The translations under genes were made by a program, and so were the position numbers. From NCBI RefSeq assembly GCF_004145405.1, contig NZ_SELQ01000001.1:372001-436000 (forward strand): DNA of 64,000 nt. Reading direction: 5' to 3'. The notes beneath the pieces are model-generated. The model saw only the letters and a program-made list of their open reading frames with translations, was not told where the DNA came from and did no database searches. The stretch comes from Salipiger sp. IMCC34102. Its GTDB lineage: Bacteria; Pseudomonadota; Alphaproteobacteria; Rhodobacterales; Rhodobacteraceae. Positions 12,074-22,102 of this stretch are shown piece after piece. Numbering within the stretch: position 1 is the first letter of the stretch; every line of letters starts with the position of its first letter.

Positions 12074-14551
12074 TCAGAGCGTGCGCTCGACCTCCTCGCG
12101 CTCGAAGATCTCGATCACGTCGCCTTCGCGCACGTCCTCGTAGTTCTCGAAGGCCATGCCGCATTCCTGGCCCGACTGCACCTCGGATACTTCGTCCTTG
12201 AAGCGCTTGAGCGTCTTCAGCGTGCCTTCGTGGATCACCACGTTGTCGCGCAGCAGGCGGACACCGGCGGAGCGGCGCGCGACCCCTTCGGTGACCAGAC
12301 AGCCCGCGACCTTGCCGACACCGGTGACCTTGAAGACCTCCTTGATGTTGGCGTAGCCGATGAACTTCTCGCGGATCTCCGCCGACAACAGGCCGGAAGC
12401 CGCCGCCTTCACGTCGTCCACGAGGTCGTAGATCACCGAATAATACCGGATCTCGACACCCTTCTGGTTCGCCGTGTTTCGCGCGCTGGCATTGGCCCGC
12501 ACATTGAAACCGAAAACCGGCGCGCCGGAGGCTTCGGCCAGGCCGATGTCCGTCTCGGTGATGGCACCGACGCCCGAGTGCAGCACGCGGACGCGCACTT
12601 CCTCGTTGCCGATTTTCTCCATCGCCTGGACGATCGCCTCGGCGGAGCCCTGGACGTCGGCCTTCACCACGATGGGCAGTTCCGACAGGCTTTCGTTGGC
12701 CTTGGCGTTCGCCATCAGCTGTTCCAGCGTCGTGGCGGCACCGAGTGCTGCGCGCTTGTCCTTGGCCGATTGCGCACGGTAATCGGCGATCTCGCGCGCC
12801 TGCGCCTCGGTCTCGGTCACGTTCAGCACGTCGCCCGCTTCGGGCGTGCCGTTCAGGCCCAGCACCTCGACGGGGACGGACGGTCCGGCTTCCTTCACCC
12901 GGTCGCCCTTGTCGTCGATCAGGGCACGGACCTTGCCCCATTGTTCGCCGACGACGAAGATGTCGCCTTGCCGCAGGGTGCCGTTCTGCACCAGCACGGT
13001 GGCCACGGGACCGCGACCCACGTCGAGCTGCGCCTCGATCACGGCACCCATGGCGGCGCGGTCGGGGTTGGCCTTCAACTCCAGGATTTCCGCCTGAAGC
13101 GAGATCGCTTCCAGCAGTTCTTCCAGACCCGCGCCCGTCTGGGCCGAGACTTCCACGTCCTGCACGTCGCCCGAGAGCTTCTCCACGATGACTTCGTGTT
13201 GAAGCAGATCGGTGCGGACCTTGTCGGGATTGGCCGAGGGCTTGTCCATCTTGTTGATCGCCACGATCATCGGGACCTTGGCGGCCTTGGCGTGATTGAT
13301 CGCCTCGATCGTCTGCGGCATGACCGCGTCGTCGGCGGCCACGACCAGCACCACGATGTCGGTGACCTGCGCCCCGCGCGACCGCATGGAGGTGAAGGCC
13401 GCGTGGCCCGGCGTGTCGAGGAAGCTCAGCACCTGGCCACCCTTCGTCGTCACCTGGTAGGCGCCGATGTGCTGGGTGATCCCGCCGGCCTCTCCGGCGG
13501 TGACCCGCGCGTTGCGGATCGCGTCCAGGATCGAGGTCTTGCCGTGGTCGACGTGACCCATGACCGTGATGATCGGTGCACGCGGCTTCAGATCGGCCGG
13601 CTTGTCCTCGGTCTGTTCGATCACCTGTTCGACGTCGGCGTCCGAGACGCGGACGACGCGGTGGCCGAATTCCTCGATCACCAGTTCGGCGGTGTCGGCG
13701 TCGATGGTCTGCGTCTGCGTCGCCATGATGCCGTTGGTCATCAACTGCTTCACGACGTCCGAGACGCGTTCGGCCATCCGGTTGGCCAGTTCGCCCACGG
13801 TGATCGCCTCGGGCAGCTGCACGTCGCGCACGACCTTCTCACGCTCGACCTGGCCGCCCATCGCCTTCTGGCGGTTGCGTTCCTGCTTGCGCTTCATCGA
13901 GGCCATGGACTTCTGGCGTCCGCCGGCCCCACCGCGCAGGGCATCGTTCACCGTCAGCTTGCCGCTGCGGCGTCCGTCGTCGCCCCGACCGGGCTTGTTG
14001 TCGCGCGGTTTCTGATCGCGGTCGCGATCGGTCTTGCGCGGTGCGGACGTGGGGCGCGACACGGCGGCCTCGCCCGGGACGGCGGCCGCGGCGGGCTGCT
14101 CGGGCGGCGCGTTCTTCGCGGCTTCCTCGCGGCGGCGCTTTTCCTCTTCCTCGGCGGCCTTGGCCTTGGCGCGCTCCTCGCGGGCGCGGTCCTCGGCTTC
14201 CTTGGCCTCGATCTCCGCGCGGCGACGCTCGCGCTCCTCGGCGCGGGCCTTCTCCTCGGCTTCGCGCTTGGCGGCATCCTCGACCTCGCGGGCCTTGGAC
14301 ATCGCGAGCGCCTTCATCCGGCGCTCCAGCTCGACGTCCGAGATCCCCGCCGGCCGCTTGGACGGATCGCCGCCCAGCTTGGGGTTGGCCCCGCCGGAGG
14401 CTTTCGCGGCACCCGGCTTGGGGACCACGACGCGCTTGCGCTTGACCTCCACCGCGACGTTCTTCGTCCGTCCGTGGCTGAAGCTCTGCTTCACGTTGCT
14501 GGGACGAGAGCCACCAAGGCCGAGGGGTTTCTTGCCGTCGTTATCGCTCAT
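12074..14551 (-). CDS. infB: Translation initiation factor IF-2
   Basis: 825 residues. The GTPase brings initiator tRNA to the 30S subunit and promotes subunit joining. The N-terminal 200 residues are a charged, Lys/Arg/Glu/Ala-rich repeat-like helix typical of alphaproteobacterial IF-2, followed by the IF2_N module (about 240-290). The G domain has G1 GHVDHGKT at 332-339, G3 DTPGHAAF, and G4 NKMDKP, then domains II, III and the C2 tRNA-binding domain. It is the last gene of the rimP operon, 4 bases after the YlxR/L7Ae gene. Confidence 0.98.
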   Translation of the reverse strand: MSDNDGKKPLGLGGSRPSNVKQSFSHGRTKNVAVEVKRKRVVVPKPGAAKASGGANPKLGGDPSKRPAGISDVELERRMKALAMSKAREVEDAAKREAEEKARAEERERRRAEIEAKEAEDRAREERAKAKAAEEEEKRRREEAAKNAPPEQPAAAAVPGEAAVSRPTSAPRKTDRDRDQKPRDNKPGRGDDGRRSGKLTVNDALRGGAGGRQKSMASMKRKQERNRQKAMGGQVEREKVVRDVQLPEAITVGELANRMAERVSDVVKQLMTNGIMATQTQTIDADTAELVIEEFGHRVVRVSDADVEQVIEQTEDKPADLKPRAPIITVMGHVDHGKTSILDAIRNARVTAGEAGGITQHIGAYQVTTKGGQVLSFLDTPGHAAFTSMRSRGAQVTDIVVLVVAADDAVMPQTIEAINHAKAAKVPMIVAINKMDKPSANPDKVRTDLLQHEVIVEKLSGDVQDVEVSAQTGAGLEELLEAISLQAEILELKANPDRAAMGAVIEAQLDVGRGPVATVLVQNGTLRQGDIFVVGEQWGKVRALIDDKGDRVKEAGPSVPVEVLGLNGTPEAGDVLNVTETEAQAREIADYRAQSAKDKRAALGAATTLEQLMANAKANESLSELPIVVKADVQGSAEAIVQAMEKIGNEEVRVRVLHSGVGAITETDIGLAEASGAPVFGFNVRANASARNTANQKGVEIRYYSVIYDLVDDVKAAASGLLSAEIREKFIGYANIKEVFKVTGVGKVAGCLVTEGVARRSAGVRLLRDNVVIHEGTLKTLKRFKDEVSEVQSGQECGMAFENYEDVREGDVIEIFEREEVERTL

Positions 14552-14555
14552 CTAG

Positions 14556-15182
14556 CTACATATCCTTCCCGACAGCCGGATCGCTGTCGTCAATCTCGCG
14601 CAGGCCGCGCAGTCTTGCGGCCTCCATTACTACACGGTCGCTCAATCCGCCAGCGGCGAGCGCGCCGTGTATCACACTTTGCCGCCCGAAGGCCAAACCA
14701 AGTTCGGCCCCGGTCAGACAACCGAAATATCGCGCCCCCTCGGGCGTCCAGAGCTTGGTCTTGCCGCGCTCCGACCCGTCGGAGGCCTGCATGAGGACCC
14801 GCACCCGCGCGCCCCCGGCCAGCCAGCCCTTCACCTTCTCGAAGCCGCAGACGGCCAAGCCCGCCTTGCGCGCCATCGCCACCAGGTCCACGACCCGGCG
14901 CGCCATCTGCCGTTCGACTTCGTCGGCCAACCCATCCGGCACCGCGACCTGCTGCCGCGCGGCACGGCTGAACTGGCCCTTCTTCGCCGCATCCAGCGCG
15001 GCCCGGGTCGCGGTGACATACATCCCGCGGCCCGGAAGCTTTTCCAGAACGTCCGGCACGACCGTGCCGTCCGGCCCCACCACGAAGCGCACCAACCCCG
15101 CCTTCGGAGCCGTCTCACTGGTGACGATGCACCGGCGTTCCGGCCCGTCGTCCCGGGTCTTGTGTGCACCACCGCGGCTCAT
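14556..15182 (-). CDS. YlxR-L7Ae fusion RNA-binding protein
   Basis: 208 residues. The N-terminal YlxR (DUF448) domain covers about 10-95 (RRCIVTSE, VRFVVGPDGTVVPD, LPGRGMYV). An L7Ae/L30e-like domain follows at about 105-190 (AGLAVCGFEKVKGWLAGG). Many bacteria encode these as two small genes between nusA and infB; alphaproteobacteria carry them fused. Both domains bind RNA and the location implies a role in ribosome biogenesis or transcription; the exact job is not established. It lies 3 bases after nusA and 4 bases before infB, so all are cotranscribed. Confidence 0.9.
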   Translation of the reverse strand: MSRGGAHKTRDDGPERRCIVTSETAPKAGLVRFVVGPDGTVVPDVLEKLPGRGMYVTATRAALDAAKKGQFSRAARQQVAVPDGLADEVERQMARRVVDLVAMARKAGLAVCGFEKVKGWLAGGARVRVLMQASDGSERGKTKLWTPEGARYFGCLTGAELGLAFGRQSVIHGALAAGGLSDRVVMEAARLRGLREIDDSDPAVGKDM

Positions 15183-15185
15183 GGA

Positions 15186-16856
15186 TCAGGCCTCGACCTC
15201 TTCCATATCGGCATCCGTCTCCTCGGTTGCAAGGTCGTCGGGATCGACCCAGCCCAGCATCACGCGGGCGGTCATGACCATGTCCTGCGCCTCTTCGAGC
15301 TTGACGTCGAAGGGTTCCAGCACGCCTTCGTCCTTGTGCCGCTCGCCGTTCTGGATCGTCCAGCCGCCGGCCAGTTCCCAGTCGGCGCAGGTTGCGAAGT
15401 CTTCCAGCGTCTTCACGCCGTCCTCGGCCAGCGCCTTGACCATCTGCGGCGTCAGCCCCTCGAATTCGATCAGGCTGTCCTCCGCGCCCAGCGCGCGGGC
15501 CTCTTCCAGCGCCTTGGTGTTCTGCGCTTCCAAGTAGTCGCGGGCCCGGGCCTGCAGTTCGGCGGCGGTCTCGTCGTCGACCCCCTCGATCACCAGAAGC
15601 TCGTCCAGTTCGACGTAGGCGACCTCCTCGAGGTTGGTGAACCCTTCCGAGACCAGCAGCTGGGCGAAGAATTCGTCCAGGTCCAGCGTGTCCATGAACA
15701 GCTTCGTGCGCACCTCGAACTCGGCCTGGCGACGCTTGGATTCCTCTTCCTCGGTCAGAATGTCGATATCCAGACCCGTCAACTGGGACGCCAGACGCAC
15801 GTTCTGACCGCGCCGCCCGATGGCGAGGCTCAACTGCTCGTCGGGCACCACGACCTCGATCTTGCCGGCCTCTTCGTCCAGCACGACCTTGCTGACCTCG
15901 GCCGGTTGCAGCGCGTTCACGAGGAACGTCGGCATGTCCTCGTTCCAGGGGATGATGTCGATCTTCTCGCCCTGCAGCTCGTTCACGACGGCCTGCACGC
16001 GAGAGCCGCGCATACCGACGCAGGCGCCCACGGGGTCGATGCCGCTGTCGTAGGAAATCACGGCGATCTTGGCGCGCGAACCGGGGTCGCGGGCGACGGC
16101 CTTGATCTCGATGATGCCCTCGTAGATCTCGGGGACTTCCATCTTGAACAGCTCGGCCATGAATTCGGGCGCCGTGCGGGACAGGAAGATCTGCGGCCCG
16201 CGCGGCTCGCGGCGCACGTCCTTGATGTAGCAGCGGATGCGCTCGTTCGGGCGATAGGCTTCGCGGCCGATCTTGTCGTTGCGGCGCAGGATCGCCTCGC
16301 CGGAGCCTACGTCGACGATGACGTTGCCGTATTCCTCGCGCTTGACGAGCGCGTTGATGATCGTGCCGGCCCGATCCTTGAAGTCCTCGTACTGCTTGTC
16401 GCGCTCGGCCTCGCGGACCTTCTGCAGGATCACCTGCTTGGCCGATTGTGCGGCGATACGTCCCAGGTCCACGGGCGGCACCTGCTCGACCAGCGCATCG
16501 CCGATCTGCGCCCCACCGGTGTAATCGGTGATCTCGGATCCGTCACGCATCCAGCGAGAGCCTTGCTTGCCGGTATCCTGAAAGTAGGGCTGCGCGGTCT
16601 CGGTGGTGAACTCCGCCTGGTAGTTCTCGTATTCTTCCTCGTCCACGACGGTGCGCACGCGGGTGAAGGTCGCCCGACCGGTCTTGCGGTCGATGGCCAC
16701 GTGGATGTCCATCTCGGCGCCGTAGCGGGACTTCGCGGCCCGGGCGAGGCTTTCCTCCATCGCCTCGACCACCAGGCCGGGGTCGATGTTCTTCTCGCGC
16801 GCCACGGCCTCTGCGGTCTGCAAAAGCTCAAGCTGGTTGGCGGATGTGATGGCCAT
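15186..16856 (-). CDS. nusA: Transcription termination/antitermination factor NusA
   Basis: 556 residues. NusA binds RNA polymerase and modulates pausing, intrinsic termination and antitermination. Domains in order: NusA N-terminal domain (about 1-130), S1 (about 135-205), KH1 and KH2 (about 230-350, including [13 protein letters not shown] and the second [15 protein letters not shown]), and two helix-hairpin-helix acidic repeats (about 365-510) of the kind found in proteobacteria. Its ATG shares one base with the rimP stop (TGATG). The terminator-like leader ahead of rimP would let NusA control its own operon. Confidence 0.97.
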   Translation of the reverse strand: MAITSANQLELLQTAEAVAREKNIDPGLVVEAMEESLARAAKSRYGAEMDIHVAIDRKTGRATFTRVRTVVDEEEYENYQAEFTTETAQPYFQDTGKQGSRWMRDGSEITDYTGGAQIGDALVEQVPPVDLGRIAAQSAKQVILQKVREAERDKQYEDFKDRAGTIINALVKREEYGNVIVDVGSGEAILRRNDKIGREAYRPNERIRCYIKDVRREPRGPQIFLSRTAPEFMAELFKMEVPEIYEGIIEIKAVARDPGSRAKIAVISYDSGIDPVGACVGMRGSRVQAVVNELQGEKIDIIPWNEDMPTFLVNALQPAEVSKVVLDEEAGKIEVVVPDEQLSLAIGRRGQNVRLASQLTGLDIDILTEEEESKRRQAEFEVRTKLFMDTLDLDEFFAQLLVSEGFTNLEEVAYVELDELLVIEGVDDETAAELQARARDYLEAQNTKALEEARALGAEDSLIEFEGLTPQMVKALAEDGVKTLEDFATCADWELAGGWTIQNGERHKDEGVLEPFDVKLEEAQDMVMTARVMLGWVDPDDLATEETDADMEEVEA

Positions 16857-17482
16857 CAGTTCATCTCCTTGCGCGAACTCGGTCGCTTTTTCGTTCTCTT
16901 GTCGGGGGCGACGTTCTCGTCGCTGTCGATGATCGTCTGCACTTCGTCGAACTGCGTCTCGTCGATCATGCCGCCGTCCTTGCGACCCTTGAGGGCCTCT
17001 CGGATCAGATCGTCGGTCAGCACCAGCTTGGCATCCGACAGCCAGTCGAACTGCAACCCGATGGTGCCTTCCTCGATCTCGATCAGAACCTCATTGCCGT
17101 CCGTGCCCGCAAGCTCGCCCTTGAAGCGGCGGCGTCCGTCGATCAGCTCGTCGGTTTCCAGCTTGGCCTCGAAGCCCTGCCACTGGTCGAAATCCTTCAG
17201 CCTTGTCAGCGGCCGGTCGATCCCGGGGCTGGAGACTTCCAACATGTAGGCATCCAGGATCGGGTCCTCGACGTCCAGCACGGCGCTGACGGCGGTCGAG
17301 ATCTGGCCGCATTCGTCGACCTCGATCGTCCCGTCGGGTTTCTGCGCCATGACCTGCAAGGTGGTTTCCTTGCCCGACATCAGGCGCACGCGCACCAGCT
17401 CGAAGCCCAGGTCCTCGATCACGGGGCCGATGATTTCCGCGATCCGGCGGTCGATGGCGGCCTTGGCGACAAGATCGGTCAT
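16856..17482 (-). CDS. rimP: Ribosome maturation factor RimP
   Basis: 208 residues. RimP helps assemble the 30S subunit. Both family domains are visible: the N-terminal part with [18 protein letters not shown] and [24 protein letters not shown]-type signatures around residues 30-105, and the C-terminal Sm-like barrel to about 170. A Lys/Arg-rich tail ends the protein. The start at 17482 was chosen because AAAGGAAT lies 5 bases upstream; a longer in-frame extension runs back through a terminator and lacks homology. It is the first gene of the operon. Confidence 0.95.
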   Translation of the reverse strand: MTDLVAKAAIDRRIAEIIGPVIEDLGFELVRVRLMSGKETTLQVMAQKPDGTIEVDECGQISTAVSAVLDVEDPILDAYMLEVSSPGIDRPLTRLKDFDQWQGFEAKLETDELIDGRRRFKGELAGTDGNEVLIEIEEGTIGLQFDWLSDAKLVLTDDLIREALKGRKDGGMIDETQFDEVQTIIDSDENVAPDKRTKKRPSSRKEMN

Positions 17483-17499
17483 GGCATTCCTTTCAGGCA

Positions 17500-17524
17500 C
17501 AAAAAAACGGGCGCGCGGCCCGTT
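17500..17524 (-). terminator. Terminator/attenuator in the rimP leader
   Basis: On the minus strand AACGGGC pairs with GCCCGTT across a 5-base loop and merges into a run of about seven T (17501-17507). The T-run ends 18 bases before the rimP ATG and about 7 bases before its ribosome site, so no promoter can lie downstream of it. It may also end readthrough from the upstream ABC transporter genes (stop at 17657), but any rimP transcript must cross it, which points to attenuation. Confidence 0.75.
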
Positions 17525-17656
17525 ACGTGTCCGGTGGTGCAGGGGGTGGAGGCCTGCGCCGCTGTTGGGATGCAGATAGACCGGCGTGGCCCGGATTGCA
17601 AGCCCCAAGGGTCGGCCGCCCCGCCGGACCCGGCGAGGCGACGCAATTTCAACGGA

Positions 17657-19204
17657 TCAGGTGGTCCACCACCGCTCGGCCATGCGGGCATTGTCCATCT
17701 GCCACAGGTTGCCGATCGTCTCGGGCGTGCCGAGCTTGGCGCTCAGACCCTCGACGTAGTTGGCGAACATCGGGATCAGCACGCCGCCTTCGTCTCGCAG
17801 GATCATCTGCATCTCGGTGTAGATCTCGCGACGGCGGTCGCTGTCCAGCTCGGCGCGGCCTTCCAGCAGCAGCTCCTGGAAGCGGGCGCTGTCCTCGGTG
17901 CCCCACTGGCTGTCGTTCCACGGCACGCCTTCTTCGTAGGCGGAGGAGAACATCCAGTCCTCCGTCGCGCGGCCCGACCAGTAGGAGGCGCAGAAGTTCT
18001 TCTTCAGCCAGACGTTCGACCAGTAGCCGTCGGCGGGTTCCTGCACCACGTTGATGCCGATGCCCGCGACGGAGGCGGAGGCCTGCAAGAGCTGCGCCGC
18101 GTCGACCGCACCTTCGAAGGCCGCGTTGGACGCGGACAAATCGAGCGTGACGTCCTCCATCCCGGCTTCCTTGAGGTAGAAGGCCGCCTGGTCGGGATCG
18201 TAGGTCAGCTGCTCCATGTCGCCGGCATAGTACTGGCTGGCCGGACCGATGGGCGTGTCGTTGGCGACCTGACCGTGACCCAGCAGGATCTTGTCGACCA
18301 TCTCCTGGCGGTTGATCCCGTATTTCAACGCCTTGCGCAGGTTGACGTTATCGTAGGGCGAATTGTTGGTGAGCATCGGGAAGGTGTAGTGCTGGTTGCC
18401 CGTCACTTCCTTGATCACGATGTTCGGGTTAGCGCGCAGCAGCGATTCCACCTTGAAATCGATCCGGTTGATCGCGTCGACCTGGCCCGTCAGCAGCGCG
18501 TTGTTGCGCGCGGTGTTGTCGTTGATCGCGATGTACTCGATCTCGTCGAACCAGCCGGCGCTGTCGCCCTTGTAGTGATCGTCCACCCGCGTCGCGACCA
18601 TGCGGACGCCGGGATCGAAGGATTGCACCTGGTAAAGGCCGGTGCCGATGCCGTTGGTGATCGCGTCCTCGATCTGGCCCGCGGGATACATCAGCAGGTG
18701 ATAGTCCGACAGAAGGTAGGGGAAATCGGCGTTGGGCGCGTTCAGCACGAAGGTCACCTGATGATCGCCCGACTGGGTCATCTCGGTGATGTTCTGCACG
18801 ATGGGCTTGGCAGCGGACTTGCTTTCCTCGCCCAGGTGCATCTGAAGCGACTCGATCACGTCCTGCGGGCCGAAGGCCTTGCCGTTGTGGAAGTTCACGC
18901 CGGTGCGCAGGTTGAAGACCCAGGTTTGGGCGTCGGTGCTGTCCCAGCTTTCGGCCAGTTCACCCACCAGTGAGCCGTCGGCGGCCACTTCGGTCAGCGA
19001 ATCGAACACGGCGCCTTGCGCGGAGGCGATCATGAACAGGTCCGAATGCGTGCGCGCATCCCAGCTGTCAGAGGTGTTGGCCCCCGACAGGCCCGCCGTC
19101 AGCTTGCCGCCGCGGGTCTGCGCGCGCAGAGGCAGGCCGGTCAGGCCAAGCACACCGGCCGCGACACCGGTCTTGAGCAATCCGCGTCTGTTAAGAGTGG
19201 TCAT
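17657..19204 (-). CDS. ABC transporter substrate-binding protein, peptide/nickel family 5
   Basis: 515 residues, SBP_bac_5 family, which captures peptides, opines, nickel complexes or similar solutes in the periplasm. The N-terminus carries a twin-arginine-type signal (LNRRGLLKTG, cut near LRAQ), so it may be exported folded by Tat. The mature part has family motifs (SWDARTHSDLF, LAESWDSTDAQTWVFNLR-type segment around residue 80). It is the last gene of the dppBC-ATPase-SBP run, 64 bases after the ATPase-gene start side; a C-rich/G-rich hairpin (19243-19260) in that gap may adjust its expression. Substrate not predictable. Confidence 0.9.
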   Translation of the reverse strand: MTTLNRRGLLKTGVAAGVLGLTGLPLRAQTRGGKLTAGLSGANTSDSWDARTHSDLFMIASAQGAVFDSLTEVAADGSLVGELAESWDSTDAQTWVFNLRTGVNFHNGKAFGPQDVIESLQMHLGEESKSAAKPIVQNITEMTQSGDHQVTFVLNAPNADFPYLLSDYHLLMYPAGQIEDAITNGIGTGLYQVQSFDPGVRMVATRVDDHYKGDSAGWFDEIEYIAINDNTARNNALLTGQVDAINRIDFKVESLLRANPNIVIKEVTGNQHYTFPMLTNNSPYDNVNLRKALKYGINRQEMVDKILLGHGQVANDTPIGPASQYYAGDMEQLTYDPDQAAFYLKEAGMEDVTLDLSASNAAFEGAVDAAQLLQASASVAGIGINVVQEPADGYWSNVWLKKNFCASYWSGRATEDWMFSSAYEEGVPWNDSQWGTEDSARFQELLLEGRAELDSDRRREIYTEMQMILRDEGGVLIPMFANYVEGLSAKLGTPETIGNLWQMDNARMAERWWTT

Positions 19205-19242
19205 TGAATTCTCCCGTTGTGGTGACGCTTAAATGCGCCTTG

Positions 19243-19260
19243 ATCCCCTTTCGGGGGGGT
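19243..19260. other. Small hairpin between the ABC ATPase and the binding-protein gene
   Basis: Bases 19243-19248 (ATCCCC) can pair with GGGGGT ending at 19260 around a short loop, with one wobble pair. On the minus strand it lies between the binding-protein gene (upstream) and the ATPase gene, the usual place for a stabilising hairpin that raises binding-protein mRNA. No T-run follows. Confidence 0.35.
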
Positions 19261-19268
19261 GATTCGGT

Positions 19269-20915
19269 CTACATCTTATCCGTTGCCGCGTCGCCGATGT
19301 TATCAACTCCACGCGTCTCGAGCAGGTGGGTCAGCCAATCGGGGTCCATCTCCGGGACGCTCGACAGCAACAGGTCGGTGTAGGGATGATGCGGGGGCCG
19401 GAACATCTCCGACTTCGGCCCCTGGTCGAGCACGCGCCCGTCCTTCATCACGACGACCTCGTCGGAAATGGCGCGTACCGTGGCGAGGTCATGGGTAATG
19501 AACATGTAGGACAGCTGCAACTCGTCCTGCAGCCGTGCCAGCAGCTTGAGGATTCCTTCCGCGACCAGCTGGTCGAGGGCGCTGGTGACCTCGTCGCAGA
19601 TGATGAACTCGGGCTCCGCGGCCAAGGCGCGCGCGATCCCGATCCGCTGCTTCTGCCCGCCCGACAGCTCGGAGGGCAGACGGCCGTAGTATTCCGCGGG
19701 GTCAAGCTCGATCTGCTCCATCAGCTCGTTCACGCGCTTGCGCTTCGCAGCCCCCCGCAGGCCAAGGTAGAACTGCACCGGGCGCGCGATGATCTGGCCC
19801 ACGGACATGCGCGGATTGAGCGCTGTATCCGCCATCTGGTAGATCATCTGCACGCGGCGCAGCGTGTCCTTGTTGCGCTTGCGGTAGTCGGCGGCCATCG
19901 GCTCGCCGTCCAGCAGGATCTCTCCGCCGGTGGGCGGCAGAAGGCCGGTGATGCAGCGTGCCGCAGTCGACTTGCCCGATCCGCTTTCGCCCACGACCGC
20001 GACCGTGCGCCCCTTGTGGACGTCGAAGCTGATGTCGTGCAGGACCGGCACGGGGCCGTAGGAGGCATCGACGTTCCGGACCGAGATCACCGGCACCGTT
20101 CCTTCCGCCACCGCGGGTTTCGCCGGACGCTTGAAGCTGCGGACCGCCCAGAGCGACTTGGTGTACTCCTCCTGCGGGTCCGACAGCATGGCGCGGGTCT
20201 CGTTGGTCTCGACCTCCTCGCCGCGCAGCAGCACCTTGATGCGGTCGGCCATCTGCGCCACCACCGCAAGGTCGTGGGTGATGTAGATCGCGGCCGTGCC
20301 GAAATCCTTCACGATGCGCCGGATCGCGGCCAGCACCTCGATCTGGGTGGTCACGTCCAGCGCCGTGGTGGGCTCGTCGAAGATGATCAGGTCCGGGCGG
20401 CAGGACATCGCCATCGCCGTCATCGCGCGCTGCAACTGCCCGCCGGAGACCTGGTGCGGGTAGCGAAAGCCGATCTCCTCGGGGTTCGGCAGGCGCAGCC
20501 GCTCGTAAAGGTCGACCCCGTCTTCGACGCTTTCCGCCCGGCCCATCACGCCGTGCCGCACCGGCGCCTCGGTGTGCTGGTCGATGATCTTGTGAGCGGG
20601 GTTGAAGGACGCCGCCGCCGATTGCGCGACATAGGCGATCCGCTTGCCCAGAAGCGCGCGCTTCTGCCCGGCGGAGGCCTCGAACAGGTCGATCCCGTCG
20701 AACTTCACCTGGCCCTGGCTCACGCGCACCCCGTCGCGGCAATAGCCCATCGCGGCCAGGCCCAGCGTGGACTTGCCCGCGCCGGATTCACCGATCAGGC
20801 CCAGAACCTCGCCCCGGTCGAGCGTCAGGTCCACACCCTTGATGATCGGGACCCATTCCTCGTCGGTCCGCCCCTCCAGATGCAGGTCGCGGATGGTCAG
20901 TAGCGGTTCGGTCAT
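19269..20915 (-). CDS. ABC transporter ATPase, DppD-DppF type double-domain fusion
   Basis: 548 residues containing two complete nucleotide-binding domains in one chain. The first half has Walker A GLIGESGAGKSTLG (about 40), signature VSGGQLQRAM and Walker B LIIFDEPTTALD. The second half has Walker A AVVGESGSGKSTAA (about 330), signature LSGGQKQRIGIARAL and Walker B FIICDEVTSALD. It powers peptide/nickel uptake with the two permeases upstream. Classical Dpp/Opp systems encode the halves as separate genes. The ATG overlaps the DppC-like stop as ATGA. Confidence 0.93.
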   Translation of the reverse strand: MTEPLLTIRDLHLEGRTDEEWVPIIKGVDLTLDRGEVLGLIGESGAGKSTLGLAAMGYCRDGVRVSQGQVKFDGIDLFEASAGQKRALLGKRIAYVAQSAAASFNPAHKIIDQHTEAPVRHGVMGRAESVEDGVDLYERLRLPNPEEIGFRYPHQVSGGQLQRAMTAMAMSCRPDLIIFDEPTTALDVTTQIEVLAAIRRIVKDFGTAAIYITHDLAVVAQMADRIKVLLRGEEVETNETRAMLSDPQEEYTKSLWAVRSFKRPAKPAVAEGTVPVISVRNVDASYGPVPVLHDISFDVHKGRTVAVVGESGSGKSTAARCITGLLPPTGGEILLDGEPMAADYRKRNKDTLRRVQMIYQMADTALNPRMSVGQIIARPVQFYLGLRGAAKRKRVNELMEQIELDPAEYYGRLPSELSGGQKQRIGIARALAAEPEFIICDEVTSALDQLVAEGILKLLARLQDELQLSYMFITHDLATVRAISDEVVVMKDGRVLDQGPKSEMFRPPHHPYTDLLLSSVPEMDPDWLTHLLETRGVDNIGDAATDKM

Positions 20916-22102
20916 TCTTTCAGCCCCGACGATCTGTGCAGCATCCAGTCCACGAGGAAGTTCACCGCCACCGTCAGAAGCGCGATCGCCCCCGCCGCCA
21001 GCAGCGGCGCGCTGGCCGCGAGCGGTGCGAAAGCCGCGAAGTTGATGAAGGACGCAAGGTCGCGCACCATCGTGCCCCAGTCGGCAAGCGGCGGTTGGAT
21101 GCCCACGCCCAGAAACGACAGAGCCGCGATGGTCAGGAAGACGAAGCAGAACCGCAGCCCGAACTCCGCCAGGAGGGGGGCGGTGGCATTGGGCAGGATC
21201 TCCTTGAAGACAAGGTAGCGCAGCCCCTCTCCGCGCAGCTTGGCCGCCTCGATGTAGTCCATGACGACGATGTTCTGCGCCACGGCGCGCGCCAGCCGGT
21301 AGACCCGCGTGCTGTCGATCACCGCGATGATGAAGACCATGAAGACGGTCAGCGGAATGCCCAGCCGCGGCGCCCAGACGCTTGCGATCGTCATCAGAAG
21401 AAGCGCGAAGATCAGCGACGGGATCGCCATCAGCACGTCGACCGCGCGGGACAGAAGGTTGTCGAGCCACCCGCCCAGCGTCGCCGCCAGGATCCCCAGC
21501 GTCCCGCCCAGCACGAAGGCAAGGCAGGTGGTGGCAAAGGCGATGCCCACGGTGTTCTGCGCGCCGTAGATCAGGCGGCTCAGGATATCGCGGCCGATCT
21601 GGTCGGTGCCCAGCGGGAAATCGGGGTTGCCGCCCAGCGCGGGATCGCCCCCGGGCAGGATGTTGGCCGCCACGCCGGGGATGATCTGCTCCTGCCCGTA
21701 GGGCGCGATCAGAGGGGCGAAGATCGCCACGACCACGTAGACGATGATCGTCAGCATCCCGAAGGCCGCGGTCAGGGGCATCTGCCGGAAGGCCTTGCGC
21801 GACCAGGCGGGGCCCACCGCGCGGCCCAGTAGCCGGAACAGGATCGCCGCGATCGCGAACCCGATGAACAGGTTGATCGCCACCCGCAGGAAGAAATAGG
21901 TGTTCGCGACCTCCGCATCGGCGGACATCGACTGCAGGTAGGCCCAGGCGAGCCAGGCCAACAGGACCGCCACCAGCAGGTAGCCGTAGGCCACGGCGAA
22001 GGTCATGTCGCGCCAGTAGGGCCGGCGCGTCAACCGCTGGCCCGCGAAGCGAAAGACCCAGGCCAGGGGCAGCAGGGCAAGAAGAACCAGGGCGAGTGTC
22101 AT
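20912..22102 (-). CDS. ABC transporter permease, DppC type
   Basis: 396 residues. The N-terminal third holds extra membrane segments (about 1-125) before the OppC-type core with the periplasmic FPLGTDQIGRDILSRLIYG motif and the cytoplasmic EAA loop (YIEAAKLRGEGLRYLVFKEI). It forms the channel with the DppB-like partner. The start at 22102 gives ATGA overlap with dppB-like; a longer frame upstream lacks support. The additional N-terminal helices make it longer than the usual 280-300 residues of DppC. Confidence 0.9.
   Translation of the reverse strand: MTLALVLLALLPLAWVFRFAGQRLTRRPYWRDMTFAVAYGYLLVAVLLAWLAWAYLQSMSADAEVANTYFFLRVAINLFIGFAIAAILFRLLGRAVGPAWSRKAFRQMPLTAAFGMLTIIVYVVVAIFAPLIAPYGQEQIIPGVAANILPGGDPALGGNPDFPLGTDQIGRDILSRLIYGAQNTVGIAFATTCLAFVLGGTLGILAATLGGWLDNLLSRAVDVLMAIPSLIFALLLMTIASVWAPRLGIPLTVFMVFIIAVIDSTRVYRLARAVAQNIVVMDYIEAAKLRGEGLRYLVFKEILPNATAPLLAEFGLRFCFVFLTIAALSFLGVGIQPPLADWGTMVRDLASFINFAAFAPLAASAPLLAAGAIALLTVAVNFLVDWMLHRSSGLKE

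Noticed and set aside
12230-14794. 854-codon plus-strand frame opposite infB
   Set aside because: It is rich in Leu, His, Arg and Gly typical of an antisense reading of an acidic or basic gene; infB is certain on the other strand.
14667-17249. 860-codon plus-strand frame opposite nusA and ylxR
   Set aside because: An antisense shadow without domain similarity; nusA and ylxR-L7Ae are certain.
17525-17656. Initiator tRNA gene ahead of rimP, as in enterobacteria
   Set aside because: The sequence upstream of the terminator has no cloverleaf or tRNA 3' arm pattern; only GC-rich leader sequence is visible.
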